From Phascolomyces articulosus (lineage: Eukaryota > Mucoromycota > Mucoromycetes > Mucorales > Lichtheimiaceae): a stretch of 64,000 nt of DNA. Numbering within the stretch: position 1 is the stretch's first letter; each line of letters starts with the position of its first letter. Positions 1-12,640 of this stretch are shown in pieces. The stretch spans positions 248,001 to 312,000 of the forward strand of contig JAIXMP010000011.1 in assembly GCA_025677815.1 (NCBI GenBank), written 5' to 3'. Under the pieces are notes generated by a model. The model did not search any database. It saw only the letters and a list, made by a program, of their open reading frames with translations, and was not told where the DNA came from. A program made the translations under genes and the position numbers.

Positions 1-94
1 AGACGTAAGTTTAAAATAGAAGTTTCGTTTGGGGGAGATGCATCATGCGTTGTTGTTTTGGAAGAAAGAATAAACGTCCCCTTTTCTGAAGAAA

Positions 95-1501
95 ATGACA
101 CTCCGCAAAAAGAACAAAAACCGGATTACTGAACTATATTTATGCATAAAAATAGATTGGAATGTGGTGGATGTGGATATTGTTGTCATTACAGATAGAA
201 GACCTCATTCTTTATCGCGTTTATTACAATCCACCAGTCGAGCACATTATTTAGGTGATTCTGTCAATCTCAAGATTCACTTGGAACAATCCTCTGACCG
301 AGTCACGCGAATGTTGGTGAATGGATTCAAATGGCAACATGGGAAAAAGACCATGCGTCACCGTATCAAAAAAGGAGGATTAATGCCTGCCATTGTTGAA
401 TCCTGGTATCCATCCAGCAATGATAATTATGCTGTCTTATTGGAAGATGATATTGAAGTATCTCCTTATTTCTATGTCTGGGTCAAGTACAGTCTTCTTC
501 AATACCGTTATAGTCAAGACAGCCGTGAAGCTCGTCAATTCATGTATGGTATCAGTTTATATTCACCTCGTCATTTGGAATTGCTTCCTCAAGGTCGTCG
601 TCCCTTTGATCCTGTCGCGGCCATTGGTGATGATTATGATACCCGTGTACCTTATGTCACCCAAATTCCTTGCAGTTGGGGTGCTGTCTATTTCCCAGAA
701 CATTGGCGTGAATTCCATGGTTATTTGACAAGTCGTATGGAAGATTTACGACAAGATCAATTACTTAACATTACTGTACCTGGCAGTCGTTCCGAACGAT
801 GGAAAAAATCATGGAAAAAATACTTTATCGAATTGGTGTATCTTCGATCCTATGTGATGCTTTATCCCAATTTCCAACTGTTTGAATCCTTTTCCACCAA
901 CCATTTAGAGTTGGGTACACACGTTAAGGGAGGACGCACCAATGCCTTGGATCAATTTTTGGTGCCCTTGATGGAACGCGACACGATTCTTAGTCAATTA
1001 CCAGAAAACCATTTACCGATCTTTGCTGATCTTCCAGTGTTGGATCTATGGGGACAATTGGTCACGTTGGATGGGATGGAAGAAATTGCCTCCAATTGGC
1101 ACAAGAATATTTCTGCTTGTGAACGCGTGACAGGTCGATTTGATCCACAAGATTTATTATGTCCATTTACACATCACCATAACGGGAAAAAGGTGAAATT
1201 GGGCGGTAAGAAAAATTCGGGAAATAATGAATACGTTCAACCTGTCGAATATGTCAAAGTGACAGCTACTGAAGGAGCAGATGGGGAAGATTTGATGGAT
1301 GAGCCATGGACCGAAAATGAAGCGTTTCTTCCTGTTCCCATTGATGTATCTCAAATGTCTTCACCAGAAGCGGATCATCAAAGTGAAGATGATGAATTGA
1401 TGGATGTGGAAAATGATATCGAAACTTTGAATACCCTGTATTATCGTTTACATCCTGAACAATTACATGATACTCTTCAAGAAGATGCTGAAGAACGATA
1501 A
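95..1501 (+). CDS. Family-2-like glycosyltransferase, 5' end incomplete
   Basis: The open frame gives up to 468 residues and ends at TAA 1499-1501. Near its N-terminus it has 'VITDRRPHSLSRLLQS', typical of the nucleotide-sugar half of GT-A glycosyltransferases. It is followed by 'LLEDDIEVSPYFYVW', an acidic DxD-like metal and sugar-nucleotide site. The C-terminal ~120 residues are acidic and look disordered. The true start is not certain. Another frame is open from base 1 (running to about 133), and a GTAAGT donor at base 5 together with AG acceptors at 91 and 155 suggests an upstream exon outside the window, so the first ~20 residues may be intron. By family it should transfer a hexose in the Golgi or at the cell surface; substrate unknown. 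Sure of the GT2-like fold, not of the role. Confidence 0.75.
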   Translation: MTLRKKNKNRITELYLCIKIDWNVVDVDIVVITDRRPHSLSRLLQSTSRAHYLGDSVNLKIHLEQSSDRVTRMLVNGFKWQHGKKTMRHRIKKGGLMPAIVESWYPSSNDNYAVLLEDDIEVSPYFYVWVKYSLLQYRYSQDSREARQFMYGISLYSPRHLELLPQGRRPFDPVAAIGDDYDTRVPYVTQIPCSWGAVYFPEHWREFHGYLTSRMEDLRQDQLLNITVPGSRSERWKKSWKKYFIELVYLRSYVMLYPNFQLFESFSTNHLELGTHVKGGRTNALDQFLVPLMERDTILSQLPENHLPIFADLPVLDLWGQLVTLDGMEEIASNWHKNISACERVTGRFDPQDLLCPFTHHHNGKKVKLGGKKNSGNNEYVQPVEYVKVTATEGADGEDLMDEPWTENEAFLPVPIDVSQMSSPEADHQSEDDELMDVENDIETLNTLYYRLHPEQLHDTLQEDAEER

Positions 1502-2270
1502 TTATTTTATTATATATTATTTATATTTCTTTTTTTATTATAATTATTACTATTATCATTTCTTATTATTTTTTTTATATTATATATATATTTCTTATTA
1601 TCCAGTAACAACCACTTTACAACTATTACCTACTACACTCCACACATTATTATCCCAAACGCCACTTTATTTTCGCATTATACATTTTTATCACCCCGCC
1701 ACACTTCAAACAATCAATCCCACACGTTTTATATAAATCAATCAATTACTACTATCTCCTCTTTACACAAAAAAAACCTGTAATATTTACCCCAATTCGC
1801 TTTTCTTTCTTCTTTTTTCTTCTTTTGTTATTGTACCTATACACATCTATTCCTTTTATTTTCTATATAAAATAAATCATTTTTTTATAAATAGAGAACA
1901 TAAAATGATGTATAATATGAAATGATTATAATAATAAAAAAATGATAGTCAGAAAAAAAAATATAATTTTATATAGTAAAATAAGCTACAAAAAAGAGGC
2001 GGTCGCGTCCGAAGATACTGGTGCGTGAGAATGAACGTATCTTCTCCCGCCATCCGAAAGCCTCCGAAGAATAATGGCTGGCGTTGGGGGCGTTTTTTCT
2101 CTGCTTAGCGGTAACTAAAATACCCAGTCGTCTTTCTTTCCCCGGTCCCGAGTTCTTATTTTATTTTCCCCTATTCTTCCCATCTATTTCCTCTTCTTTT
2201 CTTTTCTACACCTCTTCTTTCTTTCTTTACCAACAAACAACACACATCAAACAAACAACTACAACCCACC
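1502..2270. other. Intergenic: 3' UTR of the glycosyltransferase and PDA1 promoter
   Basis: The first ~480 bases are T/A-rich, with AATAAA-like polyadenylation signals around 1866-1876. From about 1995 a GC-richer block begins, followed by a pyrimidine-rich leader (2160-2230) and an A/C-rich stretch just before the PDA1 start. This fits a core promoter and 5' UTR. No gene seen. Confidence 0.5.
2011..2044. promoter_or_regulatory. PDA1: Inverted repeat in PDA1 upstream region
   Basis: GAAGATAC (2011-2018) is mirrored by GTATCTTC (2037-2044) across an 18-base spacer, within the only GC-rich stretch upstream of PDA1. It could be a dyad binding site for a regulator; this is inference from symmetry and position only. 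Confidence 0.25.
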
Positions 2271-3945
2271 ATGCTTCGATCAGCTGCCTCTCGTTTGTTG
2301 GCTAACGTTAATGCCGCTCCTAAGCCTTTCTTACCTGTGGTAAATATCAATCGCACACACATACACAACATATCCTTTGGATAAAACACGTTAGCCAAAA
2401 GCGCAACTTCTTCCCCCTGTTTTTTTATATAATGATTCGATGACACTGATAAAATAAACATTTTTCCCCCAATAATAGCGTGCTTTCTCTTCGACCGCAC
2501 CTTCCATGATGGCTTCGGCTGCTGGTGACTCAGAAACTATCAGAATCACCCTTCCTGAATCTTCTTTCGAAATGTTCAGAACTGAAGAACGTCCTAGTCT
2601 CGAAATCGACATTACCAAGGAAAAGTTGATGCAAATGTATACTCAGATGACTACCATGCGTCGTATGGAAATGGCCGCTGATGGTATGTACAAGGCTAAG
2701 AAGATTCGCGGTTTCTGTCATTTGTGCAATGGTCAGGTAAAGTATCACTTGAAATATAAAAAAAATAGGAGTGGGTTTATTTGGTGATGTTTGTTTTATA
2801 TGGGCTATGGCGGGTAAACGCGGGCGAATCCACTAAAAAAATTTTCTCCGACACCAACCGAGCAAACAAGTGATGGGCTCTTATTATTATTATTTTATGA
2901 TTGTTGTCGTTCACCATTCTAATGTATATATCTAATATATAGGAAGCCGTCTCTGTTGGTATGGAAGCTGCCATTACTTCTACTGATCATGTGATTACCG
3001 CTTATCGTTGCCACGGTTTCACTTATGTCCGTGGTGGTTCGATCAAGAGCATTTTAGCTGAATTGATGGGTCGTGCTGAAGGTATCTCTGGTGGTAAGGG
3101 TGGTTCCATGCACATGTTCAGCGAATCTTTCTATGGTGGTAACGGTATTGTGGGTGCTCAAGTGCCCTTGGGTGCTGGTGTTGCTTTCACTCAAAAGTAC
3201 CTTGATAACCCCTCTGTCACTTTTGCCTTGTATGGTGATGGTGCTTCTAACCAAGGCCAAGTCTTTGAATCTTTCAACATGGCCAAGCTTTGGGATTTGC
3301 CCGTTGTCTTTGTTTGTGAAAACAACAAGTATGGTATGGGTACCTCTGCTAACCGTTCCTCCGCTTCTACTGAATATTTCAAGCGTGGTGATTATATCCC
3401 TGGTATCAAGGTCAATGGTATGGATGCTTTAGCTGTTTTCCGTGCTTCCGAATGGGCTAAGGAATGGACTTCCTCTGGCAAGGGTCCCCTCGTCATGGAA
3501 GTAAGTATATTTTTAATTAGTTATTTTTATGTGTGGGGTTATAGAAAGATGGGGGCATTGTAGTATAAGGATTTGGGAACGTAGGTGAACTAATATATAT
3601 ATACGTGTGTATGTGTCTATTTAGCTTTCCACTTATCGTTATGGTGGTCACTCCATGTCTGATCCTGGTACCACTTACCGTACCCGTGAAGAAATCCAAC
3701 ACATGCGTTCCACATCTGATCCTATCACTGGTATGAAGACCTTGTTGGTTGATCATGGTGTTGCTACTGAAGCTGATTTGAAGGCTATTGACAAGGAAGC
3801 TCGTCAAATTGTCGATCAAGCTGCCAAGGAAGCTGAAGCTTCCCCTGAACCTGATCTTAAGGAATTCTTCACCGAAATTTATGTCAAGGGTTCTGAAACT
3901 CCCTCCATTCGTGGTCGTGAACCTGGAGAAACCCATTACTATTAA
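2271..3945 (+). CDS. PDA1: Pyruvate dehydrogenase E1 component, alpha subunit (mitochondrial)
   Basis: Four exons, 2271-2339, 2479-2736, 2943-3500 and 3625-3945, join in frame to 401 residues, the usual family length. E1 alpha with E1 beta decarboxylates pyruvate using thiamine diphosphate and passes acetyl groups to E2 in the mitochondrial matrix. The N-terminus '[18 protein letters not shown]' then 'RAFSST' is an Arg/Ser-rich presequence. The thiamine-diphosphate motif runs from GDG (207-209) to ENN (235-237). '[12 protein letters not shown]' near residue 305 is the conserved phosphorylation loop where PDH kinase switches the enzyme off. Introns have GTAAAT, GTAAAG and GTAAGT donors. The start is the first ATG after a pyrimidine-rich leader and begins the presequence. 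Nothing is broken; identification is firm. Confidence 0.96.
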
Positions 3946-4283
3946 TTTTAGAGAGTAAATATTATTTTTATATTATAGTTTTTTTCTTTTTTCTTTTTCA
4001 ACTTCATTTTGCATTTTCGTATCCTTTTTTTTTTCTTTCTTCAAAAATCCCTCGTATATCAAAAATAATGCCATAACACACACAACACTTCATTTGTCCC
4101 CCACCCCTTTTCGTTACCGAACCAAACCATTATTACAAACAAGCCCCGTATATATTATACACGAACTTTTTCCTTCTCGCAAACCCCCCAGCTTATACAC
4201 ACTCTACCCTTTTGATGACCTTATAGTGTATCAATTGTGTTGTCTCTATATAAAAAATATAACATATTATTAAGGATTTACTA

Positions 4284-4314
<31 letters not shown>

Positions 4315-5268
4315 TGCAATGGGGGGAAGGAAGATGATGGTAGTAGTAGTTTCTTCTTGGTGTAACTAGAAGAATTGTTTTATAGTGGGAAGAATAAGAT
4401 TTGGACTTATTTAGTAATTAGTTTAAAAAAAAGTGCGCTTAAAATGAAACAGATATAGGACAAGTGGGTATCTTTCTTGGTATAAAAAAAACAAGCAACA
4501 ATTGAGTTCATCTCATGAAGACCGGAGAAGCTTTCTTTCAGCAGCAGATTAAAAAATTATTCCGCGGGGAATGGGATTGCCTACAGAAACAGGGTATCTT
4601 TTTAGTTTGCTATCTCTAAAAAAAACCTTTTTTTTTTCTTCTTCTTCCAAAACTCACTTACTAAATTATATCCCTTTGTTGGGAGTTTTTTTTTTATCTT
4701 TTTTTTAAAAAAAATATGATGTATGCTATCATGAGCCCAACAACTCATTTATAGTTATAAACTAGAATCAAATAGAAGATTACGAAAGAAGATCAATTAC
4801 CCACCAAAAAAGAAAACCTTTCCATGTTGATAGATTATCAATATTTTCCTGTAAGTAACAAATTTCACCTTTTCATTTTCACAAAATTGAAGTCGCATAA
4901 TAATTTATACAAAGTATGAAATCCATGAATATAAAAAGATTATTAATAATAGTAATAAAGGATTTATTGATCTACTCAAAAGAATTATATATAAGACATG
5001 AAACAAATACCTATTTGATGTTTTGGAGGGCATATCGAAATTAGTTTTAAAAGTTGGAGATAACAATTGTAATCATAACTTCCCTTTAAGGTGTGGCCTT
5101 GTTAATGTAATACATACGATTTGATGCAATATCCAATTCGTTTCGTTGTTAAAAAATGGATTTTATGAAATAACTCATTCTAGAACATATTGTTTGATTA
5201 CATGTGTCCTCCTATGCCATAAGCAAGACCAGGAATTCCATTCATGGAATTTGTAAAGTGGTGACACC
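3946..5268. other. Intergenic AT-rich DNA
   Basis: This holds the PDA1 3' UTR, then homopolymer-rich DNA with an (ATT)n microsatellite at about 4280-4310. I see no ORF, splice pattern or RNA gene. Confidence 0.5.
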
Positions 5269-6330
5269 CTAAATTTGGTCTGCAGTATGTTCAATCAACC
5301 CACTATCGATCTTTATTCCTGAAAACATAATAGCTATGGGGACAATGACATCTGTTTCTAGTAAATTGATACGTAACACTAATATATAGTTTGGTGTGTA
5401 AAGTTGTGCGGTTGCATAACTTTCCATTTTCGATTCAAAGTAGGCCATGTATTTCACACTCGCAGAATGCTATTATACATTTTGATTTTCATCATTCTGT
5501 GCTGCGCTAGATGAAAAGGTATATTTAAGAAGGTGGAATATTCAATATTTTGTAATGGAAAACAGTTGTCTTTCCTTGATCATATCTCATGCTAGTATTC
5601 ACATCATCTTAGTGACTCATCGACCGTACAGATTTCTTGTGGAAGGATCACTATAAACTGTTGATCGTGTTTTTCTACAAGTTTTTTTTAAACCTTGGCG
5701 AAGCCCATTTCATCATCTTTAACAATATTTCAAAATATAAAACGTCATCATTAATCTCTTCAGTATTAGGTAGACAAAGACACTTAACTTCATCTCATTC
5801 AACCATTTTAGCAACTATATTATTTCCTTGGGGCTCATCTAATATAAAATAAAAATTACTGTCACTAAAAAATGTAGCTAATTATTCTTCTCTTATATAG
5901 TAAAAATTGAATAAACTTACCCATTAGTATGTCAAAGCCTAATCCTTCACCAGCATGATAAAAGAACTTCCCTACGACCTTATCCTCAATGACAAGGCGG
6001 TCAGCTGTTGAGTGTCATTGCGCCGCCTTCTTAGTAGCAGTCGCTTCACTCTTATCAGGAAAGATTGTTTCAGTGAAGTCTTTCGTTTTATCTTCCGTCA
6101 AAGTATTGGATATTTGTATGGAAAAGGATATTGTGACTTTTGCACAAACGTCTTGTTCCGTGTTATCTACTCTCTTTTTGGTGTCTTCAATCACCTTATC
6201 AGAGATGGCGATATTCTGTTGCTGCTGTTACTATGTTTCATTTTTGATATCATACCAAATCGATGATGTTTTGGATTGGGTATATGAAATATGGAAACAG
6301 CTGTTATTATTCTCACATCCATACCTGCAC
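5269..6330 (-). pseudogene. Decayed protein-coding gene, family not recognised
   Basis: Read on the minus strand, a hydrophilic frame from about 6217 to 5921 ('SDKVIEDTKKRVDNTEQ' to 'HAGEGLGFDILM') meets a perfect GTAAGT donor at 5920. An acceptor TTAG at 5839 closes an 82-base intron, and the frame resumes in phase ('DEPQGNNIVAKMVE'). TGA codons at 6015-6017 and 5795-5797, and a TAG further on, interrupt it. A last open stretch at 5457-5269 ('YATAQLYTPNYILVLRI') may be the 3' exon. Preservation of an intron at a phase-correct position says this was a spliced gene, not a processed copy. I do not recognise the protein. Extent at both ends is approximate. Confidence 0.4.
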
Positions 6331-6612
6331 ATTGCGATTTATGAAAAAAAATGATGGTTTTATATGTTTTTTTAGTATAGTTTTTGGAATGCTTAAACTT
6401 TATTATATCTGAAACTTGATATTACTATACAACTTTAATAAAAACAGTGGGGTTACAAAGTTGTTTATATATACAACATAACAATGGTATAAAAACGATT
6501 GTCAAAAGCGTTTGACACATACGAATTAAGGGCTATGTCTCGTAGTTATAAAAAGGTATTAACCATTGTTTATGCTATATATTTTTATATGACTATGTTT
6601 CTATTATTCTAA

Positions 6613-7216
6613 ATGCAAGTAACAAGAATATGTGTCTTGCTTTTGGCAAGTTCTTCTTTTATTTTTAATATATATATACGATCAAGGATACAATACCACC
6701 AATTATTGACCAATGACTATTTGAACAGTGTACTCGTCAACTCAATGACTATATTCAAGTTCGTGCATTCCAAAAACACCATTCAGGATGTCATTGATCA
6801 TCTTTCCCAATCTTCGACCAATTTTTTTTTTTGGACCTGTATGTACGTACCGATACTACATGGAAAATGATCAAATTTTACCTTGAATATATTCGACAAG
6901 ATAATTCTTTTTCTATGGTGTACTATAGTCAACAGCAGCAGGCACTTGTGGCATGTATAAAAAAGGTAATCGGTCAGAGAATATCCATGCATGGGACGAC
7001 AAGCATGAGAATTCGATAACACATAACGTCTATTTTTTTTTTAACATTTCAAGAAGAATGTATATATACCACCATTCCATTACTATCAATGGAGAGTATA
7101 GTATTATACTAGTAAACAATAGCACGAATCAACAGATAATTGATACATCGCTCATTCACCCAAGCAAGAGGATTCTCATGATGTGTAATAAAAAAATCAT
7201 AGCTAAGTACGTATAG
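6613..7216 (+). pseudogene. Frameshifted coding relic, unknown protein
   Basis: Three plus-strand frames follow one another and each looks like protein: 'NTIQDVIDHLSQSSTNF' (to about 6820), 'LDLYVRTDTTWKMIKFYLEY' (from about 6832) and 'NRSENIHAWDDKHENSITHN' (from about 6967). The switches fall in a T run (6820-6831) and an A run (6959-6966), where single-base slippage is common. I read this as one old ORF broken by two indels. No family recognised; chance AT-rich ORFs remain possible. Confidence 0.28.
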
Positions 7217-8986
7217 ACATTATGTGGGATGTGGTGTAATAGCAGTAGTATAAGTAGCCATTGCAATAGCTCACCATAATTATGGTGATTTGGGCGGCAG
7301 TAGAAGTATAATAAAAAAATAACCACAAGCTCTTCAAACTATACCATTTTGATACGTATTTAGCAATCGGTGATTTTACTCCATCTCTTACGAAAAGACC
7401 ATCTCGACAGGGGGACATAATATAATGTATGTAATAATTTATACATTTGGTTTTTTTTATATGACCAGTGTTATGACAGATTAATTATTGATCTAAGTTG
7501 GCATTTTGTTTTTATTTATGATGCCATACATATCACCTTTCTACTACTGAGACAACACCTATATGATCACATAATACTACGTGCTTTATTATGTTTGGTG
7601 CTGTTTCCAATGTTAATTGATGTAGAGGTAAGACTGGTACTGTGCTCTAATTCTAGAATAAATAGATCGTTGATATATGGGACTTTCTCGCATTTTCAAT
7701 TTTTCTATCAAGCGATTTGATATATAATCAATTATAATAAGCAAGTCGTTTGATATATATAGCCATACCCAATATGATCATTGGTATGATTCCCACTACT
7801 AGTACCATGGATGAATAATACATACAAAAAAAAAAAAACGAGCAAAAAGAAATTATATACTTAGCTGCCATTGTTCTTTCCCTCAGAAAAATAATAAAAA
7901 TACATTTATCATTTATATACCCAGGTAGTATTTGTAATCTAACTCGTCTTCTTTCTCCATAAAGCATAAGAAGGATAAAAAAAGGGGGATGTAACACTAA
8001 AAGGAGAACTTGAGTAAATTTAGACAGTTATCATTGTAAATATTGGTATATAAATACAGTATTTAGCTGTCAATTATAATTAATAGATAAAACAAACAAT
8101 TTCTGATATATAAACAATGGTGTATAAATATTGAAATTAAAGTTAACAAATGAAGAATAAACAGTGATAAAGGCTATTTAACCACATACAGGCATTGGGA
8201 GACCCAATGCGCTCTAATAATGTTCAGTCTATATGAACCATGTATAATGTGACATTATATTATTAATAGCACGTCAAGGAAAAGCAAAGAATAACGACAA
8301 GAGCACGAAGGTTTATTTGTTACCGACTAATTGAGGATGTTTTTATTTGGCAAACTTCACTTATCACGCAATATCTTATCATCCGGCGACACACATACAA
8401 TAACCTCGTAACCATTACTTATTAGATAAGTTCTTTTTTTTTTTACTGTGAGAGTGAGTAGGCACATCAACTTTCCGGATCCATGCATCTGAATGAAAAA
8501 AGTCGGGATAAGCTGGAAAGAAAAACCTTTTGATTCGTATTAACGTGTTTATATCGGTAACCTAATTTTTTTTATTCCAAACCAAAAAAAAAAAAAACCT
8601 ATTCAGCTACTAGTTGATAACGGCGTTCTTGATGTGTTTACATATAGCATTCACAAAACAGATGGATTGAGTTGAACTACATTTTTTTCCCAAATAAAAA
8701 AAAAACAATTGATCAATAACGGGAATTCTGTAAATGGGTAATAAACCGAAGAATCCGGATAGATGACAAATTATTATCCTGATAACTTGCTGTAGTATGC
8801 ACAAGAGAGAAATGGAATGGACGTCAATATGAGTAATCATTTCAGTTTTCAATAGTTTCAGTCGCCGCCCAATGATCGGAGAGTTAATACTTTAAGTGAC
8901 TATTTTTTCATTTCAAATAAAAAGGAACCAGGGGATTACCATAAAAAAAATTTTCTTTACAGAGTGGAACCTCTTTTAGAAAAGAC
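7217..8986. other. Intergenic AT-rich DNA
   Basis: Only short or low-complexity ORFs occur, such as a Phe/Ile-rich minus frame at 7728-7997 created by homopolymers. The last ~100 bases before 8987 form the GLY1 leader. No gene seen. Confidence 0.5.
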
Positions 8987-10543
8987 ATGCCCTTTACAGG
9001 AAAGACCTTTATGCTATTGCCAACTTGCCAAACAATGCTCGTGCGTCGATCCATTGCTCGATCGTTTTCTACTTCCAGTGCTACAAGACTTTATATTCAA
9101 AACAATTTGAATAATGATCAAACCCATCCTTCTTTGCAAACCAATCCTGGGGCCAAGGTCTATGATTTCCGAAGTGATACCGTTACTGCTCCTACAGATG
9201 AAATGTTTGAAATCATGAAGGCTGCTTCTCGTGGTGATGATGTCTTTCAGGTATAGTGTAACCATCCTTCTTATGATATCATGGCCGGAAATATTGATAC
9301 ATGGACCTTTTTTTTTTTTTTTGGTCGGTTTATATAGGAAGACCGTAGTGTCAAGGAACTTGAAGAATATGTAGCAAATTTGTGCGGTCATGAAGCTGCT
9401 TTATTCTGTGCTTCGGGAACAATGACTAATCAAGTAAGTATACTGGCTTTTTTTTTTGTTATAAAAAAAGTAAACAAAATGTATGATGTGTTTTTCGTGA
9501 TATATTAACGGGATTCTTTTCTTATAAAAATTAGCTTGGTTTACGTACCCATCTTTCTAATCCTCCTCATTCTGTTGTCTGTGATGCTCGATCCCACGTA
9601 TTCCTTTGGGAAGCAGGTAAATTATTATTCAAATAAACAAGGCAAAGGGAGAAACATGGAAAATAGATAAAATTTATATCCAGGCCGATGAAACTAAAAA
9701 AAAAAAACTAATCCTCGCGAATTAAAAAAAATAGGTGGTATTGCCTTCCACTCCAGAGCTTCTGTAAGTCCCGTTATTTGTCGCAATGGCATCCATGTTA
9801 CTGCTGAAGAAATTGAAGGCAATTTAATTGAAGCCGATATCCATACCGCCCCTACCCGTGTTGTCTCTTTGGAAAACACATTGAGTGGACTGGTTATGCC
9901 CATTGATGAAATTCGCAAAATTTCTGAACTTGCCCGTAGTCGTGGTTTGGCTATGCATTTGGATGGTGCCAGACTTTGGAATGCCCATATGCAATCAGGT
10001 GTCCCTATGCACGAATATGGTGCTCAATTTGATTCCATGTCTTTATGTTTATCCAAGGGTGTGGGTGCTCCGGTGGGTTCCATTTTGGTTGGTAATCATG
10101 GTTTTATTGATCGTGCTCGTCATTTACGTAAACTATTTGGTGGTGGTTGGCGTCAAGTCGGTCCTTTGGCTGCTGTCGCAAAACATTGTATTGAACATGT
10201 GGTCCCTACCATGCCAGAGACTCACAAGTTGGCCAAATACCTTGCTGATCAATTGACCAGTTTGGGTGTCCAATTACAAGTTCCCGTGCATACCAATATG
10301 GTCCTGATCGATACAACTTCGGTCGGTTTAGATGTACAAAAGGATCTTATTCCTACTTTGTTAAGCAAGAATATCGTCATTGGGGGCCAACGTAACAAGT
10401 CTCGTATTGTGCTTCATCATCAAGTCGATCGTAAGGGTGTAGATACATTAATTGAAGGTGTAAGAGAAGCCATTGCTACTCATCAAGCTAATGAGCCTTC
10501 GGAACCACCTGCTCAACAACAGGCAATAGCTTCGGCATATTAA
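8987..10543 (+). CDS. GLY1: L-threonine (allo-threonine) aldolase
   Basis: Four exons (8987-9250, 9338-9433, 9535-9616, 9735-10543) join to 416 residues. The enzyme is PLP-dependent and cleaves threonine/allo-threonine to glycine and acetaldehyde. Family marks: '[14 protein letters not shown]' at the start of the catalytic domain, '[11 protein letters not shown]' with the cofactor-binding Asp near 224, and '[13 protein letters not shown]' with the PLP lysine near 255. Unlike the cytosolic yeast enzyme it has ~50 extra N-terminal residues. The in-frame Met 17 would begin '[15 protein letters not shown]', a good mitochondrial presequence, so translation from 9035 and import into mitochondria are plausible. 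The C-terminus is a Pro/Gln-rich tail. The gene converges on the next one, with 309 bases between the stops. Confidence 0.93.
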
Positions 10544-10852
10544 AAAAAAGTAATTTGTGATATAGACCTTCTGTTTTTTTACACCCTTTTATACACTTAT
10601 TATCATCCACTTAAATTCATTCCCACTATCACTCTCTCTTACTATCAGTATCATTTTAACTTCCATTTTTTTGTGCATATATCCCATCTCTTCCCTTCCA
10701 AAATTACTTTGATTAACCCCTATGTCCTTTTATATAAATATATTCTAATATGACTTGTTACTTTATATATCTTTTTATATACATAATATGTGTGAGGAAA
10801 GTTGGTGGGGGTGGAAGGGGGTTTTTATATATAAATACTTCTAAAATTTTCT

Positions 10853-12496
10853 CTAATGACGGTGTGCCTTTGTCAAGCTCACCTCAGCTTCCTTTCCATT
10901 CAAAAGCCCTTGTTTGACTTTTTCAGTATACATACGTAAATCCTGGCCCATGACTGTAATTCGGATCTGAACATCCTTCGCTTCTTCCATGGTTTCTTGA
11001 TGTTCTACCAAGGTCAATGTATGACGGCCAAAGGCATGGTTTAAAATATACAATTGATTTTCTTGATCCAATCGAATAAATCCCTTGATACGATAAATAT
11101 CATCTTTGGGCATAGTATCCAAAAATTGAACCAATTTTTCCTTAGTCAAAGAATTATCTTGACGGTGTTGAATGATTTGAATCAAATCCACTTCATTTTC
11201 TTGATGTTGTGGATCAAACACATTTTCTTCTAATTGGTGGGTCTTATTATAAGCAACGGAAAATAATTGGGTATCTAATCCAAAGACCAAATCAGGCGAG
11301 ATGCCATTTTCACCGCATTTCACTTTGGGCGTATCGGTATTGAGTTCGTTGACATGATCAATGACAAGATCTAGATCGCGTTCAGATACCTAAAATAAAA
11401 TAAAATACATGTGTGTTAGACATTTATAGAGAAGATGTTGGGTTCATTTCATGATCCGGTCCAAAAAAAAAATGATGCTTAATAGAAAATGTTGGGTAAT
11501 AATAAAAAAAAATGGTTCCTGATTTGCTTTACCTGCTCGTGCTTATTAAGAAGAATCACATCTGTATATTGGGCTTGTAATTTGGCGGTATAACTCGTAT
11601 CTTCGTATCCCACGAAGTTCATGCAATCAATTACTGTGACAATAGAATCTAATACAAATCCTTCTCCTTCCATTTCACGAATCTGCCATGCAATAGGTGC
11701 TATATACAATAGGTCCATCTATTTAATATATTTGTATAAATTTCTTTGGATAATACACTTTCGGAAGTGCTACTTACCAGGGAAAGCGGATCCACTAAAA
11801 TAAAAACCGAGAAATAGGATGGTGTGATATTGTGAGTCGCGTCATCCAATAGCAAAAGAGAGTATTTTTTTCATCCAATCTATGATTGTCTATAGAATCC
11901 CTGTCCCTCCCTTCAATCCTGTTCCATTCTGTTACCTCGTCTCAATAATAATTCTATCTGGATTGTATTTTTCTATATATAAAACAGATCTTACTCATTA
12001 GATTCTATTCTTTTTAGATTTGTTTTATGAATAATAGAGATGATACCGGGTCCCCTACCCTGGTTCATATTGTTTATATAAAAATACCTTTAAGTTCTTG
12101 TAAAGCCAGTTTCATTTGACCCACCAAGACACAACATAAGCATCCATTCACCATTTCTTGAACACCAATATTGGTTTCCTTGGCCAATTGACTGTCCACT
12201 ATATTATTATTGTTAATGATTGAATTACCAACTTTTTGTTGTATGGCATGGCATGGTTCAAAAGATTGTGTATTTCTTTTACCTGCAATATCACCAAATT
12301 CATTCTTTAAGAGACAAGCATTGTATTCAGCAGGCAATCGTTTCAATAAATTGAGAATGGTGGTCGTCTTGCCTTACACATATCATTGTTAGTTTTAGAA
12401 GTACTTTTTATTTCTGAATCGATTAGACAAACAAACAACTATTGAATATTTACCACTGCCGAGGAATCCAGTAAAAACAGTAATGGGAATAGGCAT
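10853..12496 (-). CDS. ZNG1: COG0523/CobW-type G3E GTPase, zinc metallochaperone (ZNG1-like)
   Basis: Seven exons on the minus strand (12496-12454, 12372-12283, 12198-12088, 11972-11936, 11794-11778, 11699-11533, 11389-10853) join in phase to 333 residues. The Walker A 'GFLGSGKTT' sits near residues 10-18 and is split by intron 1. 'NGCLCC' (62-67) is the metal-binding CxCC motif, and 'LLNKHE' is the base-recognition motif. The C-terminal half is the CobW_C domain. Family members hand zinc to client proteins such as methionine aminopeptidase, driven by GTP. The 17-base fifth exon ('SGSAFP' region) and the 37-base fourth exon are easily missed, yet they restore the conserved 'IIIETSGSAFPAPIAWQIR' block. 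The ATG lies only 144 bases downstream of the glycogen synthase stop on the same strand. Confidence 0.93.
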
Positions 12497-12640
12497 TTTT
12501 ATTATATTATTATAAAAAAAGGTGATAAAGTATAAGAAAGGGAAAGAAAGAAAGAGATCGAAAATATAAAAAATTATAACTTTTTTAGTGTGGTGGGTGT
12601 GTTAGATGGTGCGCTGGATGTATTTAAAGCGAGATTTTTT

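Noticed and set aside
7728..7997. 89-codon minus ORF
   Set aside because: Phe/Ile/Tyr-rich product of homopolymers; no splice partners or motifs.
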